Source: Agrobacterium rosae (lineage in GTDB: Bacteria; Pseudomonadota; Alphaproteobacteria; Rhizobiales; Rhizobiaceae). Taken from it: DNA of 49,897 nt. The DNA lies in NCBI RefSeq assembly GCF_002915175.1, contig NZ_NXEJ01000013.1:180413-230309 (forward strand), written 5' to 3'. The notes under the pieces were generated by a model. That model ran no database searches. It was not told where the DNA came from and saw only the letters and a list, made by a program, of their open reading frames with translations. Of the stretch, positions 8,749 to 19,800 are shown in pieces. Each line of letters starts with the position of its first letter. The first letter of the stretch is position 1. The translations under genes were made by a program, and so were the position numbers.

Positions 8749-10029
8749 CTAAAGCTTGTCACCAGCTAACTTACTTGGCCTAGAACGAGGAATGCAACCG
8801 GCGTCGCCGCCAGGTACATTGAGCGTATTGCTCAGTATCCTTTTCGAAATCCCCCACGCAGCAGCGGCAACGCCCTCCATCGAATAGAAGTTTCCACGCT
8901 CCTGGATGGACGCCGCAACCAGACGAAAGAAAGCCACTCTCAATTCGGGGTCAGGGACGGTCGGTGATCGCCAAAACTCTTCGAGCGGTCCCTGCTCAGT
9001 CAGTCCTGCGATATCGAAAAGAGCCGTTCCCAATGTTTTTGTCGGAATGGACTGGCTAAGCGCAGAAAGCGCAGCTGTGGAGTTTACGGTTACGACGCCG
9101 CGAGAGCCTGTCGTGAGGGCGTTGAAATCTCCGCCGTCGAAATACAAAACTCTTTCGGTAACCCCAAATTTCTCAGCCGCGTTCTTGATAACCCGACTCC
9201 AGGAAATCAGTCCGTTGTCCAAAGGATGGACCTTAATTGCCAATCTTGCAGATCCATCCGCGGACTTTGCGAAAGAGGAGATAACATGGGCAATCGCGTC
9301 ACGCTGGCTGTGGTATGGGGAATGGGCTCGTAGCTGATAGTCTGTCTCCAGCTGTAAAGGGTACACGAACCATGGACAGCCACTGTTCAGCAATTGATCT
9401 GTTAACAAGCGAGCTGTTTTCTGGCGACGCCGCTCGGTCGCGAGCCGTCCGATCCAACCCGTATATTCCGCCAGCGGGTGGAATAGGCCGTGGAACCTAT
9501 ATCGCGGATAAAGAAATCCCAGAAACACCGATGGCAGGTAATAGGCGAGATCATCGAGTGCTTCTGCCAGAAATGTCTGAGAGTATCTCCGTGTCCAGTC
9601 CGGCTCGGGCAAATCAGCTGCGGCTTTGAGGATCACGTCCGGATCGTTCGGAAACCTGGAATTGGATGACATGCCGTCGAGTTCAACCGTCACCCAGTCA
9701 GGCCTCAGATAGCCCATCTCGATAACGACGACTTCGATACCGCGTTCCTTGGCTACGCGTACTGCCTCCTTATGATAGGGGCGCTCTTCGCCGAGCAGGA
9801 TGATGGTGCCAATGTTGCGATCGTCCAAGAACGAGCGGATATAGACACCCCATTTTTCGAGGCTGCCGCGGTAATTGGATGCTCCGCCACGTCGCCAGAA
9901 AATCTGGTCACCGACATTGAGATTGATGCGATAGCATGCACGGCCGGCGCGAGTGAGATGATCTGCGATCTTGGCAAAGAGAGACGAGGAAGGGCCTTGT
10001 AGAAACAGAAATGCCCTTGCGCCGCTCAC
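8749..10029 (-). CDS. rkpJ: Capsule polysaccharide biosynthesis protein, KpsS/RkpJ-like
   Basis: 426 aa, related to the KpsS/LipB capsule proteins (Capsule_synth family). The opening FLFLQGPSSSLFAKIADHL, the block VYRINLNVGD-type (here ACYRINLNVGDQIFW), and the later AIKVHPLDNG and VVTVNSTAALSAL are characteristic: the last two are the HPLD and NS-T-A donor-site motifs of Kdo-transferase-like KpsS/KpsC. In E. coli, KpsS starts the Kdo linker on the lipid acceptor; the rhizobial RkpJ substrate is not established. It begins with GTG, overlapping the rkpI stop by four bases (GTGA). No KpsC homologue is present in this window, so any further linker enzyme would be encoded elsewhere. Confidence 0.85.
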   Translation of the reverse strand: MSGARAFLFLQGPSSSLFAKIADHLTRAGRACYRINLNVGDQIFWRRGGASNYRGSLEKWGVYIRSFLDDRNIGTIILLGEERPYHKEAVRVAKERGIEVVVIEMGYLRPDWVTVELDGMSSNSRFPNDPDVILKAAADLPEPDWTRRYSQTFLAEALDDLAYYLPSVFLGFLYPRYRFHGLFHPLAEYTGWIGRLATERRRQKTARLLTDQLLNSGCPWFVYPLQLETDYQLRAHSPYHSQRDAIAHVISSFAKSADGSARLAIKVHPLDNGLISWSRVIKNAAEKFGVTERVLYFDGGDFNALTTGSRGVVTVNSTAALSALSQSIPTKTLGTALFDIAGLTEQGPLEEFWRSPTVPDPELRVAFFRLVAASIQERGNFYSMEGVAAAAWGISKRILSNTLNVPGGDAGCIPRSRPSKLAGDKL

Positions 10030-11618
10030 TTAAACCGCTCCTTATAGAGGTGGGCGTGCCACAGGAGTGTTTCGAACAGGGTCCATGGCGCTTCAATGCG
10101 GGAGGGCGTAGACTTGTGCTGTTCCTGCCTGGCTTTTGCCAATGGAACGATAAAATAATCCGTTCTTGGATCTGGAAATGGGTCGGCGTAGCGTTTCAGC
10201 AGCGGAGCATGATCACCATAGAACGCAAGCCAGACAGGACGGTCGTACTTGTCCAGTTCATCTATCAGATAAGCCAAGGCCTCGTCCGCTTTTTGCAGAA
10301 GCTCTTTATAGATATCGACCGGGTCGGTCAGACCCTCGCATCGACCTGGCTCCCACGGTCCGTGATTTGCCATGGAGGCTACGAAAAGCAACGCGGATTG
10401 CCGTTTGTCGACCTTGTCTGCGATATGCAAAACTTTCTGGGTTAGACGCATATCGGAAACATAGGTGCCATCTCTCTCCAGGACATGATCGAAATCATCC
10501 AGCATCGTCATTTCGCTGAAGCCGAGTATCGGCATGGCTTTGTGCCGCAGAAAAAATGTCCGGTCATAGGGGTGGATGAAATGGGTGAGCCAACCAGCCT
10601 TGCGCAATTTGTTTGGCCAGACGACGTCGGCATAATGGGACGCCCTAAGATAGGGGTAACTGGCATCGGCGTGTACGTCGTCAGGCTGAAGACCGCTCAG
10701 GACGGCGAATTCGGTACGAAGTGTGTAACCACCCTCAAACACCGTGGTCATACGCCCCCACTGCGCCGCACGCTCCTTCAATAAATCGATGGTCGGCAAC
10801 TCAAGATCTTTATCGCCCGAATTTCTGAGGTCCATGAAGGACTCGGATTGCCAGACAATCAACAACGGCGCATCGTGGTTCGGCTGACCGAGCATGTCGT
10901 GGATGACGCTTTGCAAGCCTTGAGCGATCTCCTCGATGATAGCATCACGTTTCATCCCGAGCCACATCATGAAATGATAACTGACGGAGGCGAAGGTCCC
11001 GAAGCGGGTCGTATTGGATTTCACGTTGAGCGTCGTCAAGAGCCGCTGCGAAACCGTGGCCGCCAGATGGCCGACAGGTTTTACAAACAAAAGCAGAACA
11101 GACGAAGTTGGAACAAGGATGCCGACGATGATCCAAAGTGGGGTGTAGCTATCTGGAATGATCGCTGGTTCATAAACCATGAAAAGCGCCGTTACACCAA
11201 AGACATAACCGAGTGCGATGATCCAGAAGATGACGTTGAGATTGGTCGCATAAAAGATTGATTTGTATTTAAAAACGTCGATCACCAACGCAATATCCGA
11301 AAACACGAGAGGTTCGCGAATGAAGATGTATTTCGCGCGCGAGATACCCGTGAAAATCACGAAAAAGCTGATCGTTCCCAGGCAACAATAAAACGGGCGC
11401 CACGAGATTGCGAAGAAAATGGAGAACACGAAAAGGATGATCGGCAGCCGCATGATATGCTCGACGAGAACCCTCCCCAAGCCATGCGGCAGGCGGCTTT
11501 GCCGCCGAACTGATTGTGGCATTGCAAATGGATCTGTCAGATAGACGACGAGCGCAGCGACGATGAATGAAGCGGCTGTCAGCGCGATCGGATGATCATC
11601 ATGTACAAACATATCCAT
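10026..11618 (-). CDS. rkpI: Membrane-bound phosphoglycerol-transferase/sulfatase-fold protein RkpI
   Basis: 530 aa with about five transmembrane segments in the first 190 residues, then an extracytoplasmic sulfatase/LtaS-like domain. The domain starts with LLIVWQSESFMDLRN near residue 253, where the acidic residue fits a metal ligand. It continues with GGYTLRTEFAVLSGL, whose threonine sits where LTA-synthase-like enzymes keep their nucleophile, then VASMANHGPWEPG and FYGDHAPLL, with the GDH metal-binding triad. It therefore looks catalytically intact. In S. meliloti rkpI is part of the rkpGHIJ group needed for KPS. A periplasmic transfer of a phospho-group such as phosphoglycerol onto lipid or glycan is a reasonable inference, not proven. 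Confidence 0.82.
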   Translation of the reverse strand: MDMFVHDDHPIALTAASFIVAALVVYLTDPFAMPQSVRRQSRLPHGLGRVLVEHIMRLPIILFVFSIFFAISWRPFYCCLGTISFFVIFTGISRAKYIFIREPLVFSDIALVIDVFKYKSIFYATNLNVIFWIIALGYVFGVTALFMVYEPAIIPDSYTPLWIIVGILVPTSSVLLLFVKPVGHLAATVSQRLLTTLNVKSNTTRFGTFASVSYHFMMWLGMKRDAIIEEIAQGLQSVIHDMLGQPNHDAPLLIVWQSESFMDLRNSGDKDLELPTIDLLKERAAQWGRMTTVFEGGYTLRTEFAVLSGLQPDDVHADASYPYLRASHYADVVWPNKLRKAGWLTHFIHPYDRTFFLRHKAMPILGFSEMTMLDDFDHVLERDGTYVSDMRLTQKVLHIADKVDKRQSALLFVASMANHGPWEPGRCEGLTDPVDIYKELLQKADEALAYLIDELDKYDRPVWLAFYGDHAPLLKRYADPFPDPRTDYFIVPLAKARQEQHKSTPSRIEAPWTLFETLLWHAHLYKERFK

Positions 11619-11632
11619 GAAGTCCTGTTAAA

Positions 11633-12421
11633 CTAAGATGTCGCGCGCGCAAGTCGCCAGAACATTACTGGCTTTATGAAGGCCGAAAAACACGATAAAA
11701 GTTTCAAGGTGAGGCCAAAATGAACATGCCGCTTTCCTCGTTCGGTGCCCTCGACAAGCAATCGTGCCACCTTCTCGGGCTTCCAGGGTCGCACCGCACC
11801 CATCATGACTTGCGCTGCATGGGGACGAAGACCGATTTCGCGTTCATATTGCGGGGTCAATGTATCCGGCGGATAGCAGATCGACACCGACACACCGTAG
11901 CCCTGCGCTTCCAGCCGAAGCGCTTCGGCAAAACCCGTGAGAGCAGATTTCGATGCGCAATAAGCGCTGTAAGCCGGGATGCCAATGAGGGCTGCCCCTG
12001 ACGATACCAGCATTATACGGCCGCTTCGTCTTTGTTTCATTCCGGCGAGCACGGCGCGAACGGCATAGACAGTGCCGAAGATGTTGACGGCCAGTTGCGC
12101 GTCGAAAATGTCGGAAGGCTGCGTATCGAAAAACTGTGGATCGACCCGGCCGGCGGACGTCACCAGCACATCGCATGGACCGTGTTCGGCTTCAGCAGCT
12201 GTGACAGCTGCGCGCATTTCAGTCTCGTTGCAAACATCAACGGTGACAAGGAAGATGGCATCTGGCTTGGCGGGATTGGCTTTGAGAAGTTCCTCGCGCG
12301 CGCCTTGCAGAATATCGGCTCTGCGTGCCATCAAGGAAACGCGGTACCCTTTTGCAAGATAGATGCGAGCGACTTCAAGCCCGATCCCGCTTGATCCGCC
12401 TGTTATGATAAGGTGAGCCAT
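11633..12421 (-). CDS. rkpH: Short-chain dehydrogenase RkpH, 3-ketosphinganine-reductase-like
   Basis: NAD(P)H-dependent SDR of 262 aa. The cofactor motif TGGSSGIGLEVAR lies at residues 7-19, NAG-type motif VLVTSAGRVDP near residue 85, and the catalytic set is S in MLVSSGAAL with YSAYCASK (Tyr and Lys spaced by three). The region after the active site, GYGVSVSICYPPDTLTPQYERE, with the P-P-D-T pattern, is typical of 3-ketodihydrosphingosine reductases. The C-terminus has a hydrophobic segment (LKLLSCFSAFIKPVMFW) that could anchor it to the membrane. It follows rkpG by 27 bases. Reduction of the ketone produced by RkpG is the natural inferred step. Confidence 0.85.
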   Translation of the reverse strand: MAHLIITGGSSGIGLEVARIYLAKGYRVSLMARRADILQGAREELLKANPAKPDAIFLVTVDVCNETEMRAAVTAAEAEHGPCDVLVTSAGRVDPQFFDTQPSDIFDAQLAVNIFGTVYAVRAVLAGMKQRRSGRIMLVSSGAALIGIPAYSAYCASKSALTGFAEALRLEAQGYGVSVSICYPPDTLTPQYEREIGLRPHAAQVMMGAVRPWKPEKVARLLVEGTERGKRHVHFGLTLKLLSCFSAFIKPVMFWRLARATS

Positions 12422-12448
12422 AAAGTCGTTTCCAGAGCAATCGCAATA

Positions 12449-13849
12449 TCACGTGAACAGTTTTGCGACCTGCTGCATATCGAGAGAGCCAAGACCGACA
12501 TTTCGCTGCGTCAGATCCTGCAATATTTCGTCCGTCAGCTTGACGGCCTGCGCAATTTGTTCTGGCGTATGGTCGCTAGTCAAGAAGAACCGCAGACGCG
12601 CCATCCCTTCCTGCACGGCAGGATAGATGATGGGCAGCGCATTGATCCCCGCTTTTAGCAGCTCATTCGACAGCTGAACGGCGCGGAGAGAATCGCCCAC
12701 GATAACCGGCACGACGGAATAACCGTCGCTCGGCCCCGTATCGAGGCCCGCCTGCTGTGCAAGCTGGAGAAACAGTTGTCCGTTTCGACGAAGTGAGGCC
12801 ACGCGCTCCGGTTCTTGCTCCAGAACCAGAAGACTTGCGTGCGCTGCACTTGCCAGAGCCGGGGCAAGCCCGACGCTATAGACGAAGCCACCCGCCTGCG
12901 CCTTCAATATCTCGATGAGGGGCAGACTTCCGGCAACATAGCCACCGCAGCTGGATGCGGTTTTGGACAGAGTACCCATCCAGATATCCACGCTAGACGA
13001 GTCGAGGCCGAAATGTTCAAACGAGCCTCTACCGGTTTCACCCAGAACGCCGAGAGCATGGGCTTCATCCACCATCAGCCAGAAGCCGTATTTCGACCGA
13101 AGCCTGACCAGCTCAGGAAGATTGGCGATATCGCCATCCATCGAATACACACCCTCGACGATCACGAGAATGCGGTCGAAATCCCCTTCGATGCTGGATA
13201 GAATTTTCTCGAGATCGGCAGGGTCGTTATGCCGGAAAAAACGACGCGACGCGCCAGAGAGTTTGACGCCGGACAGAACGCTGTTGTGTATCAGCTCATC
13301 ATGGATGACGAGATCCTTGGGACCGACGACGCAGCTGATGATAGTCGAATTTGTGAGATATCCGCTCACAAAACACACGGCTGCCTCGGTGCCATAGACG
13401 GAGGCAAGCTTCTGCTCGAGGATGGCGTGCAAGGGCCGTTCACCCGCAACAAGGCGGCTGGCGGATGCGGAAATGCCATAGTGGCTGATCGCCTCTGACG
13501 CAGCTTTCAGAACGTTCGGGTGCGTATTGGCACCGATATAGTCGTAGGATGCAAAATTGATGAGCTCGCGACCATCGATACGGGTGGTCGCACCGGCGGC
13601 ACCCTGATGTGACCGGTAAAACGGGTTATCGACACCCGCAAGATCGCTGATGGCCTTTTGCGCGATGATCTTCTTGTATTCCGGCAGCTCATCAAAGCGT
13701 TTTGGCAGCTTTAAGAGATCGGGCGCGCGCCGGTTGATGCGCGCCATCCGGTTCTGGCCACTGGCACCCTGACGCTCGCGAAGAATGCCAACTAAGGCGG
13801 ACTCGGACGTCGCGTCGCGCCGGTCATTCTGATCCGTGTCGTCAACCAT
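12449..13849 (-). CDS. rkpG: PLP-dependent alpha-oxoamine synthase RkpG (AONS/serine palmitoyltransferase fold)
   Basis: 466 aa, class II aminotransferase fold of the alpha-oxoamine synthase family, which condenses an acyl thioester with an amino acid and releases CO2. Visible motifs: NFASYDYIGANTHP near the N-terminal third, SASRLVAGERPLHAILE, the VIHDELIHNS block, VDEAHALGVLGETGRGSFEH (Asp and His that hold PLP), and WMGTLSKTASSCGGYVAGS, in which the lysine of LSK is the PLP Schiff-base residue. A roughly 60-residue N-terminal extension precedes the fold. Its start lies inside the end of rkpA (8-base overlap), so the two are coupled. Because RkpA ends in an ACP with no thioesterase, RkpG is the probable off-loading enzyme. 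The amino acid used is unknown. Confidence 0.87.
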   Translation of the reverse strand: MVDDTDQNDRRDATSESALVGILRERQGASGQNRMARINRRAPDLLKLPKRFDELPEYKKIIAQKAISDLAGVDNPFYRSHQGAAGATTRIDGRELINFASYDYIGANTHPNVLKAASEAISHYGISASASRLVAGERPLHAILEQKLASVYGTEAAVCFVSGYLTNSTIISCVVGPKDLVIHDELIHNSVLSGVKLSGASRRFFRHNDPADLEKILSSIEGDFDRILVIVEGVYSMDGDIANLPELVRLRSKYGFWLMVDEAHALGVLGETGRGSFEHFGLDSSSVDIWMGTLSKTASSCGGYVAGSLPLIEILKAQAGGFVYSVGLAPALASAAHASLLVLEQEPERVASLRRNGQLFLQLAQQAGLDTGPSDGYSVVPVIVGDSLRAVQLSNELLKAGINALPIIYPAVQEGMARLRFFLTSDHTPEQIAQAVKLTDEILQDLTQRNVGLGSLDMQQVAKLFT

Positions 13850-16800
13850 TATGACCGATTTTTCTTTCCGAAACTGTCGCTGTATGTTTATCGGTGAGCT
13901 GTTCCACCAGCGATGTGCCGTTCACTGCATCGTCTGTGTCGTCAGAATTATCATTGGCGGTCACTTTTTCATACAGCTTTTGTACAATATCACCAACAGT
14001 CGCGCCATCTCCCATACCCGACAGTGGAATATCGATGCCGGTTTTCTGCTGGAAACCGACGCCCAGCTCCATTGCCATGAGACTGTCCAGACCGATGTCC
14101 TTCAAAACCTTGTCAGCCTTGACGCTGTCTTCTGCCACCTTCAGGATCGCAGCGATTTCACCCGCGAGGAAGCCATGCAGAATGGCGTGTGCCTCATCAT
14201 TCGACTTGCCGGCCACCAACGCGGCTAGGTCGATCTGTTCACCGTCAACACCTGGAGAACCGCCTACAGCGTTGCGGGGAATGGCGGAAAAGAGCGGCTG
14301 CGATGTGATTGGCAGTGCCGCAGCGCTTGACCAATCCAGTTCCGCGATCATGACGGCAGCCTGATCGACCGCGCCCGTATCGTTCACGATGACGCGTTCG
14401 ACGAAACCGAGAGCACCGCGCGCCTTTAGCGCGGTTTTCCCGAGACGACGAGACAGAATATCGCTGACATTGGAGTTGCGCGCCAGGAAGCCCGTATCGC
14501 CGATGGCACCGAAGCCGATGGCAAGTCCTGGCAGACCGGCACCTCGACGTTCACGTGCCAGTCCCTCGAGATAACCGTTCGCGGCGACGTAATTACCCTG
14601 ACCGGGATTGCCGATCATCGTTGTTGCCGAAGAAAACAGGAGGAAGAGTTCCAGCTTGTCGGACCGTGTCAGGCGATCGAGGTTGCTTGCGCCCAAGGCC
14701 TTAACATCGATCACGGCGCGATTTTTCTCACGGTCAAGATTGGAAATCAGGCCATCATTCAACACCATGGCAGCGTGGACGACGCCTTTCACAGGCCCGT
14801 ATGACCGAAGTTCCGTCAACAATGACTCGAGTGACGCTTCGACAGTGACGTCGCAGGCGTGAACGGTGGCCTTGATGCCAGATGCTTTCCAGGCCGCTAT
14901 GGCGTCCAGCGTTTCAGAATCGGCCACGCCACCGCGTGTGGAAAGTGCGATATGGGTGGCACCTCGGCTGACGAGCCACTTTGCAGTCTCAAGACCAAAC
15001 CCGCCAATACCGCCGACGACAAGATAGACTCCGGACGACAGTTTGAGCGCTTCGTGAGAGAACACCTGCACTTGATCCTGGCCCCTAATGGGAGGGCGCA
15101 CGACGATCTTGCCGATGTGGCCTGCATTCTGCATTAGGCGGAATGCGGCACTCGTTTCATCGTAATTGAAGGCACGATATGGCAACGGCGTGAGTTTGCG
15201 CTCCGAGAACAATGTTCCGATGTCCGCAAATATACGTCGCGTTAGGTCAGGGGCTTTGACGAGCAACTGGTCCGCATCAATGCCGAAATAGGAGATGTTA
15301 CGGCGGAACGGACGCAGCGCAAGCTTGCGATCCGAATAATAATCGCGCTTGCCAAGCTCCAGGAACCGACCGAACGGCTTCACGAGTTCGAAACTGCGCT
15401 CCATTGCTTCGGCAAAGAGCGAGTTCAGCACAAGCTCAACACCCTCCCCGTCCGTCACGCGCAGAACATTGCCGACGAAGGCAAGCGAACGGGAATCGAA
15501 GACGTGGTCAGCACCAAGCAGTGTCAGGAACCGGCGCTTCTCGACGGTACCCGCCGTTGCGATGACCTTGGCGCCCTTGAGCTTGGCAATCTGCAAGGCG
15601 GCAAGACCGACGCCGCCAGCAGCGCCGTGAATGAGGATCGTTTCTCCCTCACGGATGCGGCCCAGTTCCACCATCGCGTAATATGCCGTCAGAAAGGCAA
15701 CGGGAACCGTGGCCGCTGCGGCAAGATCGATGCCGTGCGGCACCTTGGTGACTCCATCGCGGGCAACGACCATATGTGTCGAAAACGCCTTGGGACCAAT
15801 GCCCATCACGTTATCGCCTATGGAAAGATCGGTCACAGCCAAGCCAACAGCGACGACTGTGCCAGCCATCTCCATTCCGATCGTCGCACCGGCAAAACCA
15901 TCCTCCAGCGCCTCTTCGGGCAAGAGACCCATCGACCACATGACGTCGCGGAAATTGAGACCGGTTGCGGCGACTTTGACGACAATTTCGTCTGCGCCGG
16001 GAACAGGAACCTTATCCTGCGTCCAGACGATACTATCGACGCGACCGCTCGTTTGTTGCTGAATGGTCGCCGCTTCAAACGTTGTCGTTTTTCTAGCAGC
16101 ATCGGAGACATAGCTTGGAACAGCACGGACCACCGACAACAGACCGGTCCTTGCGCTGCATACCCACTCCCGCTCAGGACCACTGTAAGCCAGTAGAGAC
16201 ATGACAGCGTTCGACGTCTGCACCTGAGAAAGTGCCGCATCCAACAGGAAGATATCGAGTTCTTCATATTCGTTCTGCAGCACTCTGGCGAATGTCCACA
16301 AGCCGCTTGAATTGGGATCGGCCAGATTGGATGCCGCAGGCGATCCACCGGTCGCAATGACCACCAGGCGGACCCGCGCACTGCCGTGTGCTCGTAAATG
16401 GTCTCGTGCCGCTTCAGCAAAGGCACTCAGTGTCAGAATAGCATCCTGAAGGCCGACCGAGTGAGCGCTTCCCGCGGAAAGCGCAAATATGACAGCGAGC
16501 GGATAGGATAGGCGTTCTGCAAACACCTGATCGAATGCAGCGCGCGCCTCGTCGGGCGGGCACAGCAGCGTTTTTGAGAAATCACCAGACAGGACAGGGT
16601 TATCGCCTTCTTTTTGCGTTACCTCGAACACCGATGCGAAAGACGACGCGCCGACATGGCCTGTGGTAGCTTTGGTGAATGTCGCAGCCTGTACCAGCAA
16701 CAATCCACCCTCAGCGAAGTCAGATTGCTCAACAGCAGGCGTGCCAAAACCGCACTCTTTGAGAAGGTCTTCCCACTGGGTGGTGGACGCAAACAGGCCG

Positions 16801-19800
16801 GTCGGGAATTCCGCAGTCGTGCTCACGGAAAACCAGTTTTCCGTGAGGCCGAAAACAAAATCGGATAGAGCCGAAGATGAGGTTTCTGCGATTGCGACGC
16901 GACCAGCACTGGATGCAGCCGCCCGCAAAACGTCTTTTAATCCGCTATGCTGGCGGAAATGTCCATAAAGAGAACCGCTGGCGCTCACGACAACATCGGC
17001 GCGATCCAGTTGCGACACGTCATCGGGGGCAAGGCAGTCGACAGACGGATTGCGTTCAAACCCGATTTCAAGCGTGCGGCGGAGATGGTCGGAAGGTTCG
17101 ACGATGACGAGACGGGCACCCTTCGAGGCACAAACATCCGCAAGGCGATTGCTGAACGCCATGGAGACGGCACCGGCTTCGACAATCGTGACGCCATCAC
17201 CGGGAAAAACATCCATCAACGCAGCATTCACCGCATCAATGACAAGCTGTTCACGACGCCGTCCAAGTGCCGTATGGTGGCGCACATGGTCAAGGGTCGC
17301 GTCACTGAGGAAGGACGACGACTGGTCCGGCTCGCTATGCGAGCCTTTCGCCAGACGTTTAAGCGTTTCCCGATAAGCGTTGTTGATCAACACTGTTTCT
17401 GCAACGCGTTCCGGGAAGAGACGGTAGATTTCGTTCAACAGATCGCTGAGTGGTGGCAGGCCGCTGTCAGGCTGGATGGTCCAACCCGTATCGACGAATT
17501 GCGCGATCCCAGCATCTTCTAGAGTGTACAAGCCGCTGGAAAGGAAACATTGGAATTCGGTATCGCCAGGCAGCGACGACAAGAACACTGTCTGGTCTTT
17601 GCCCGCTATGAGCAGCGCGATATCGTGACAGGCCCGCTGAACAGCCGCGTCCAGAAGCAGCGTCGCTTCATCCGCCTGCGCCTTGGTAGCTTTAGCGAAA
17701 AGGCTAGCAGGCAAGGCAGCGACCGCTTGGGACGGCGTGTGGGACAAAATCTGCTGTCTTGCGACAGCCTCGTAATGGAAAGCGACCGTATCAAGCGTGC
17801 TGTGCTGCCGCAGCCAGGTACGACGGAAGCGGCAATCGTCCAGTGCGGCAACAAGGGTGCCGTCTTCAGCCAAGAGTTCTATACGGGCCTTCAGGCTGTT
17901 TGCGCTGAACCGCTGAATCTGAATGACTGCACTGACGATTGGTTGACCGGAAGACGCTGTTCGGACGGCTCCGAACCTCACTGGAATATAAGGTGCGCCA
18001 TCGATTTCGCCCGTCAATGTACCAAAAAGTGCGACAAGTCCGTGGAAAGCAGCGTCGGTCGATACCGGGTCCATGCCGTAGCTGAGATATGGATGCACCG
18101 GGGACGCGGCCCGTCTCAGGTTGACGACAATGTGCCGATCACCAAAAACTTCGGCACGCTCAAGAAGTTGGAAGCATGGCGCATAGTCCAGCCCGAAGCT
18201 TCGCGCGGTTTCATAAGCTTGCACCGCAGAAATCGCCTGCGGCTTGCCGAGAGGCACAACGTTGAGTTCCGTCTTGCGGGAAAGCCCCACAGAACGACGA
18301 CTGCGCGCTGTCACATGGATCGTCCAGCCGTCGTCGCTCATATATTCGCGAGATGCGATCTCGATCACCCCCGTCTCCGGGGATATGCGCGTCGAAAGCT
18401 CTGCCATCCGGTTGTCACGCAGCTCAAGTGGCCGGAAAATCTCCAAGTTGGTGATTTCCACTTCCGGGGTGCCATAATAGGCCCGTGCCGCCTGTACCGC
18501 GATTTCGATAAAGGCACTGCCCGGCATGATGGATTTTCCATCCACAACGTGACCGGCCAGATCAGGAAACAGCAGCGCGTCGATATGGTTTTTCCAGACA
18601 GACGCGTTTGGATCGGTGCGCCAACCAAGCAAAGTGTATGGTCCATCCGCTCCATCACGACCGAACACATTGATAGCGTCCGATGTCATATTTGGTCGAT
18701 AGGTTGCGTTCTCGAAAGGCAATGGTGGTAAATCGATGCCGCTCATTCCCCGTGATCGCCCGGAAGTGTCGGCGACCTTTGCCCCATGGGAAATACCGCG
18801 CAGTGCTGACCGTTTTACTGGATCGACACCATTTGCTAGCCCCGGACGGGCGAGCGTCGGGAGAACCACGGCCGAAGCGGAACGTTTTTTAGCAGTTTCT
18901 GCGACATAGGTCGACAGGATCGGACGTGGAGAAATTTCCAAGAAAAGATTGCAACCTGCCTCAAGTGCGACATTGACTGCGGTTTCGAAGGCAATGGGTT
19001 CACGGACGTTCCGCCACCAATAGTTGGCATCCAGTTCCTCTCCATCGATTTCAGCCCCGGTGACAGTGGAAATGAATGTAACATGTCCGCTCTGAGGCGT
19101 AAGCAACGGAACCTCTTCAAGGAAAGCAGCTCTCTCCCCGTCGATCACTGGATGGTGGAAGGGGTAATTGATATCGAGAATGTGGACGGAGTTGCGCGTT
19201 GCCTGCGCGGCAGCCTTGAAGCCTCTTATCTCATCGACCGGGCCGGAAATCGTCACCGAATTATGGGCATTCGTTGCCGCGACCTTGATATTGTCGAGGC
19301 CGTGACGCTGCGCAAAGGCAACAGCTGATGGCTCCGACATTACCACCGCAGCCATCGTACCCATGCCCGCCAAAGCGTGCTGATGCTTGGATCGAATTGA
19401 TACGATGGTCGTCGCGTCTTCAGCGCTTAGGATACCCGCTGCGTAGGCGGCGGCGACTTCGCCGACAGAGTGACCAAAGACGATATCCGGTTTCACGCCA
19501 TAACTGACCAGGCAATCGGTCAGCGCCGCCTGCACTGCAAACAGCAACGGTTGGGCAATGCGTGTATCCCGTAGTTGTTGATCGAGGTCGTCTGCAAAGA
19601 GAAGCGCAGCAATGTCGATGCCAGCGCGCGCAGAGAAAAGCTGGCTGATATGATCAAACCTTGTTTTGAATTCTCCACTCTCACGATAAGCGTCGATGCC
19701 CATTCCGGCCCATTGCGAGCCATTACCGGCGTACACAAATGCCGTCTTGACCGCTTTGCCTGGAACTTCGCCAACCTGAAAGTCGGTATCGTGACCCTTA

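Noticed and set aside
8297..8752. Plus-strand frame of 151 codons opposite the WsaF-like glycosyltransferase
   Set aside because: Antisense shadow that extends beyond the gene; no motif.
17550..18731. A long plus-strand open frame (393 codons) opposite rkpA
   Set aside because: It lies wholly antisense to the well-supported rkpA reading frame, shows no motif and is a result of high GC content in the opposing frame.
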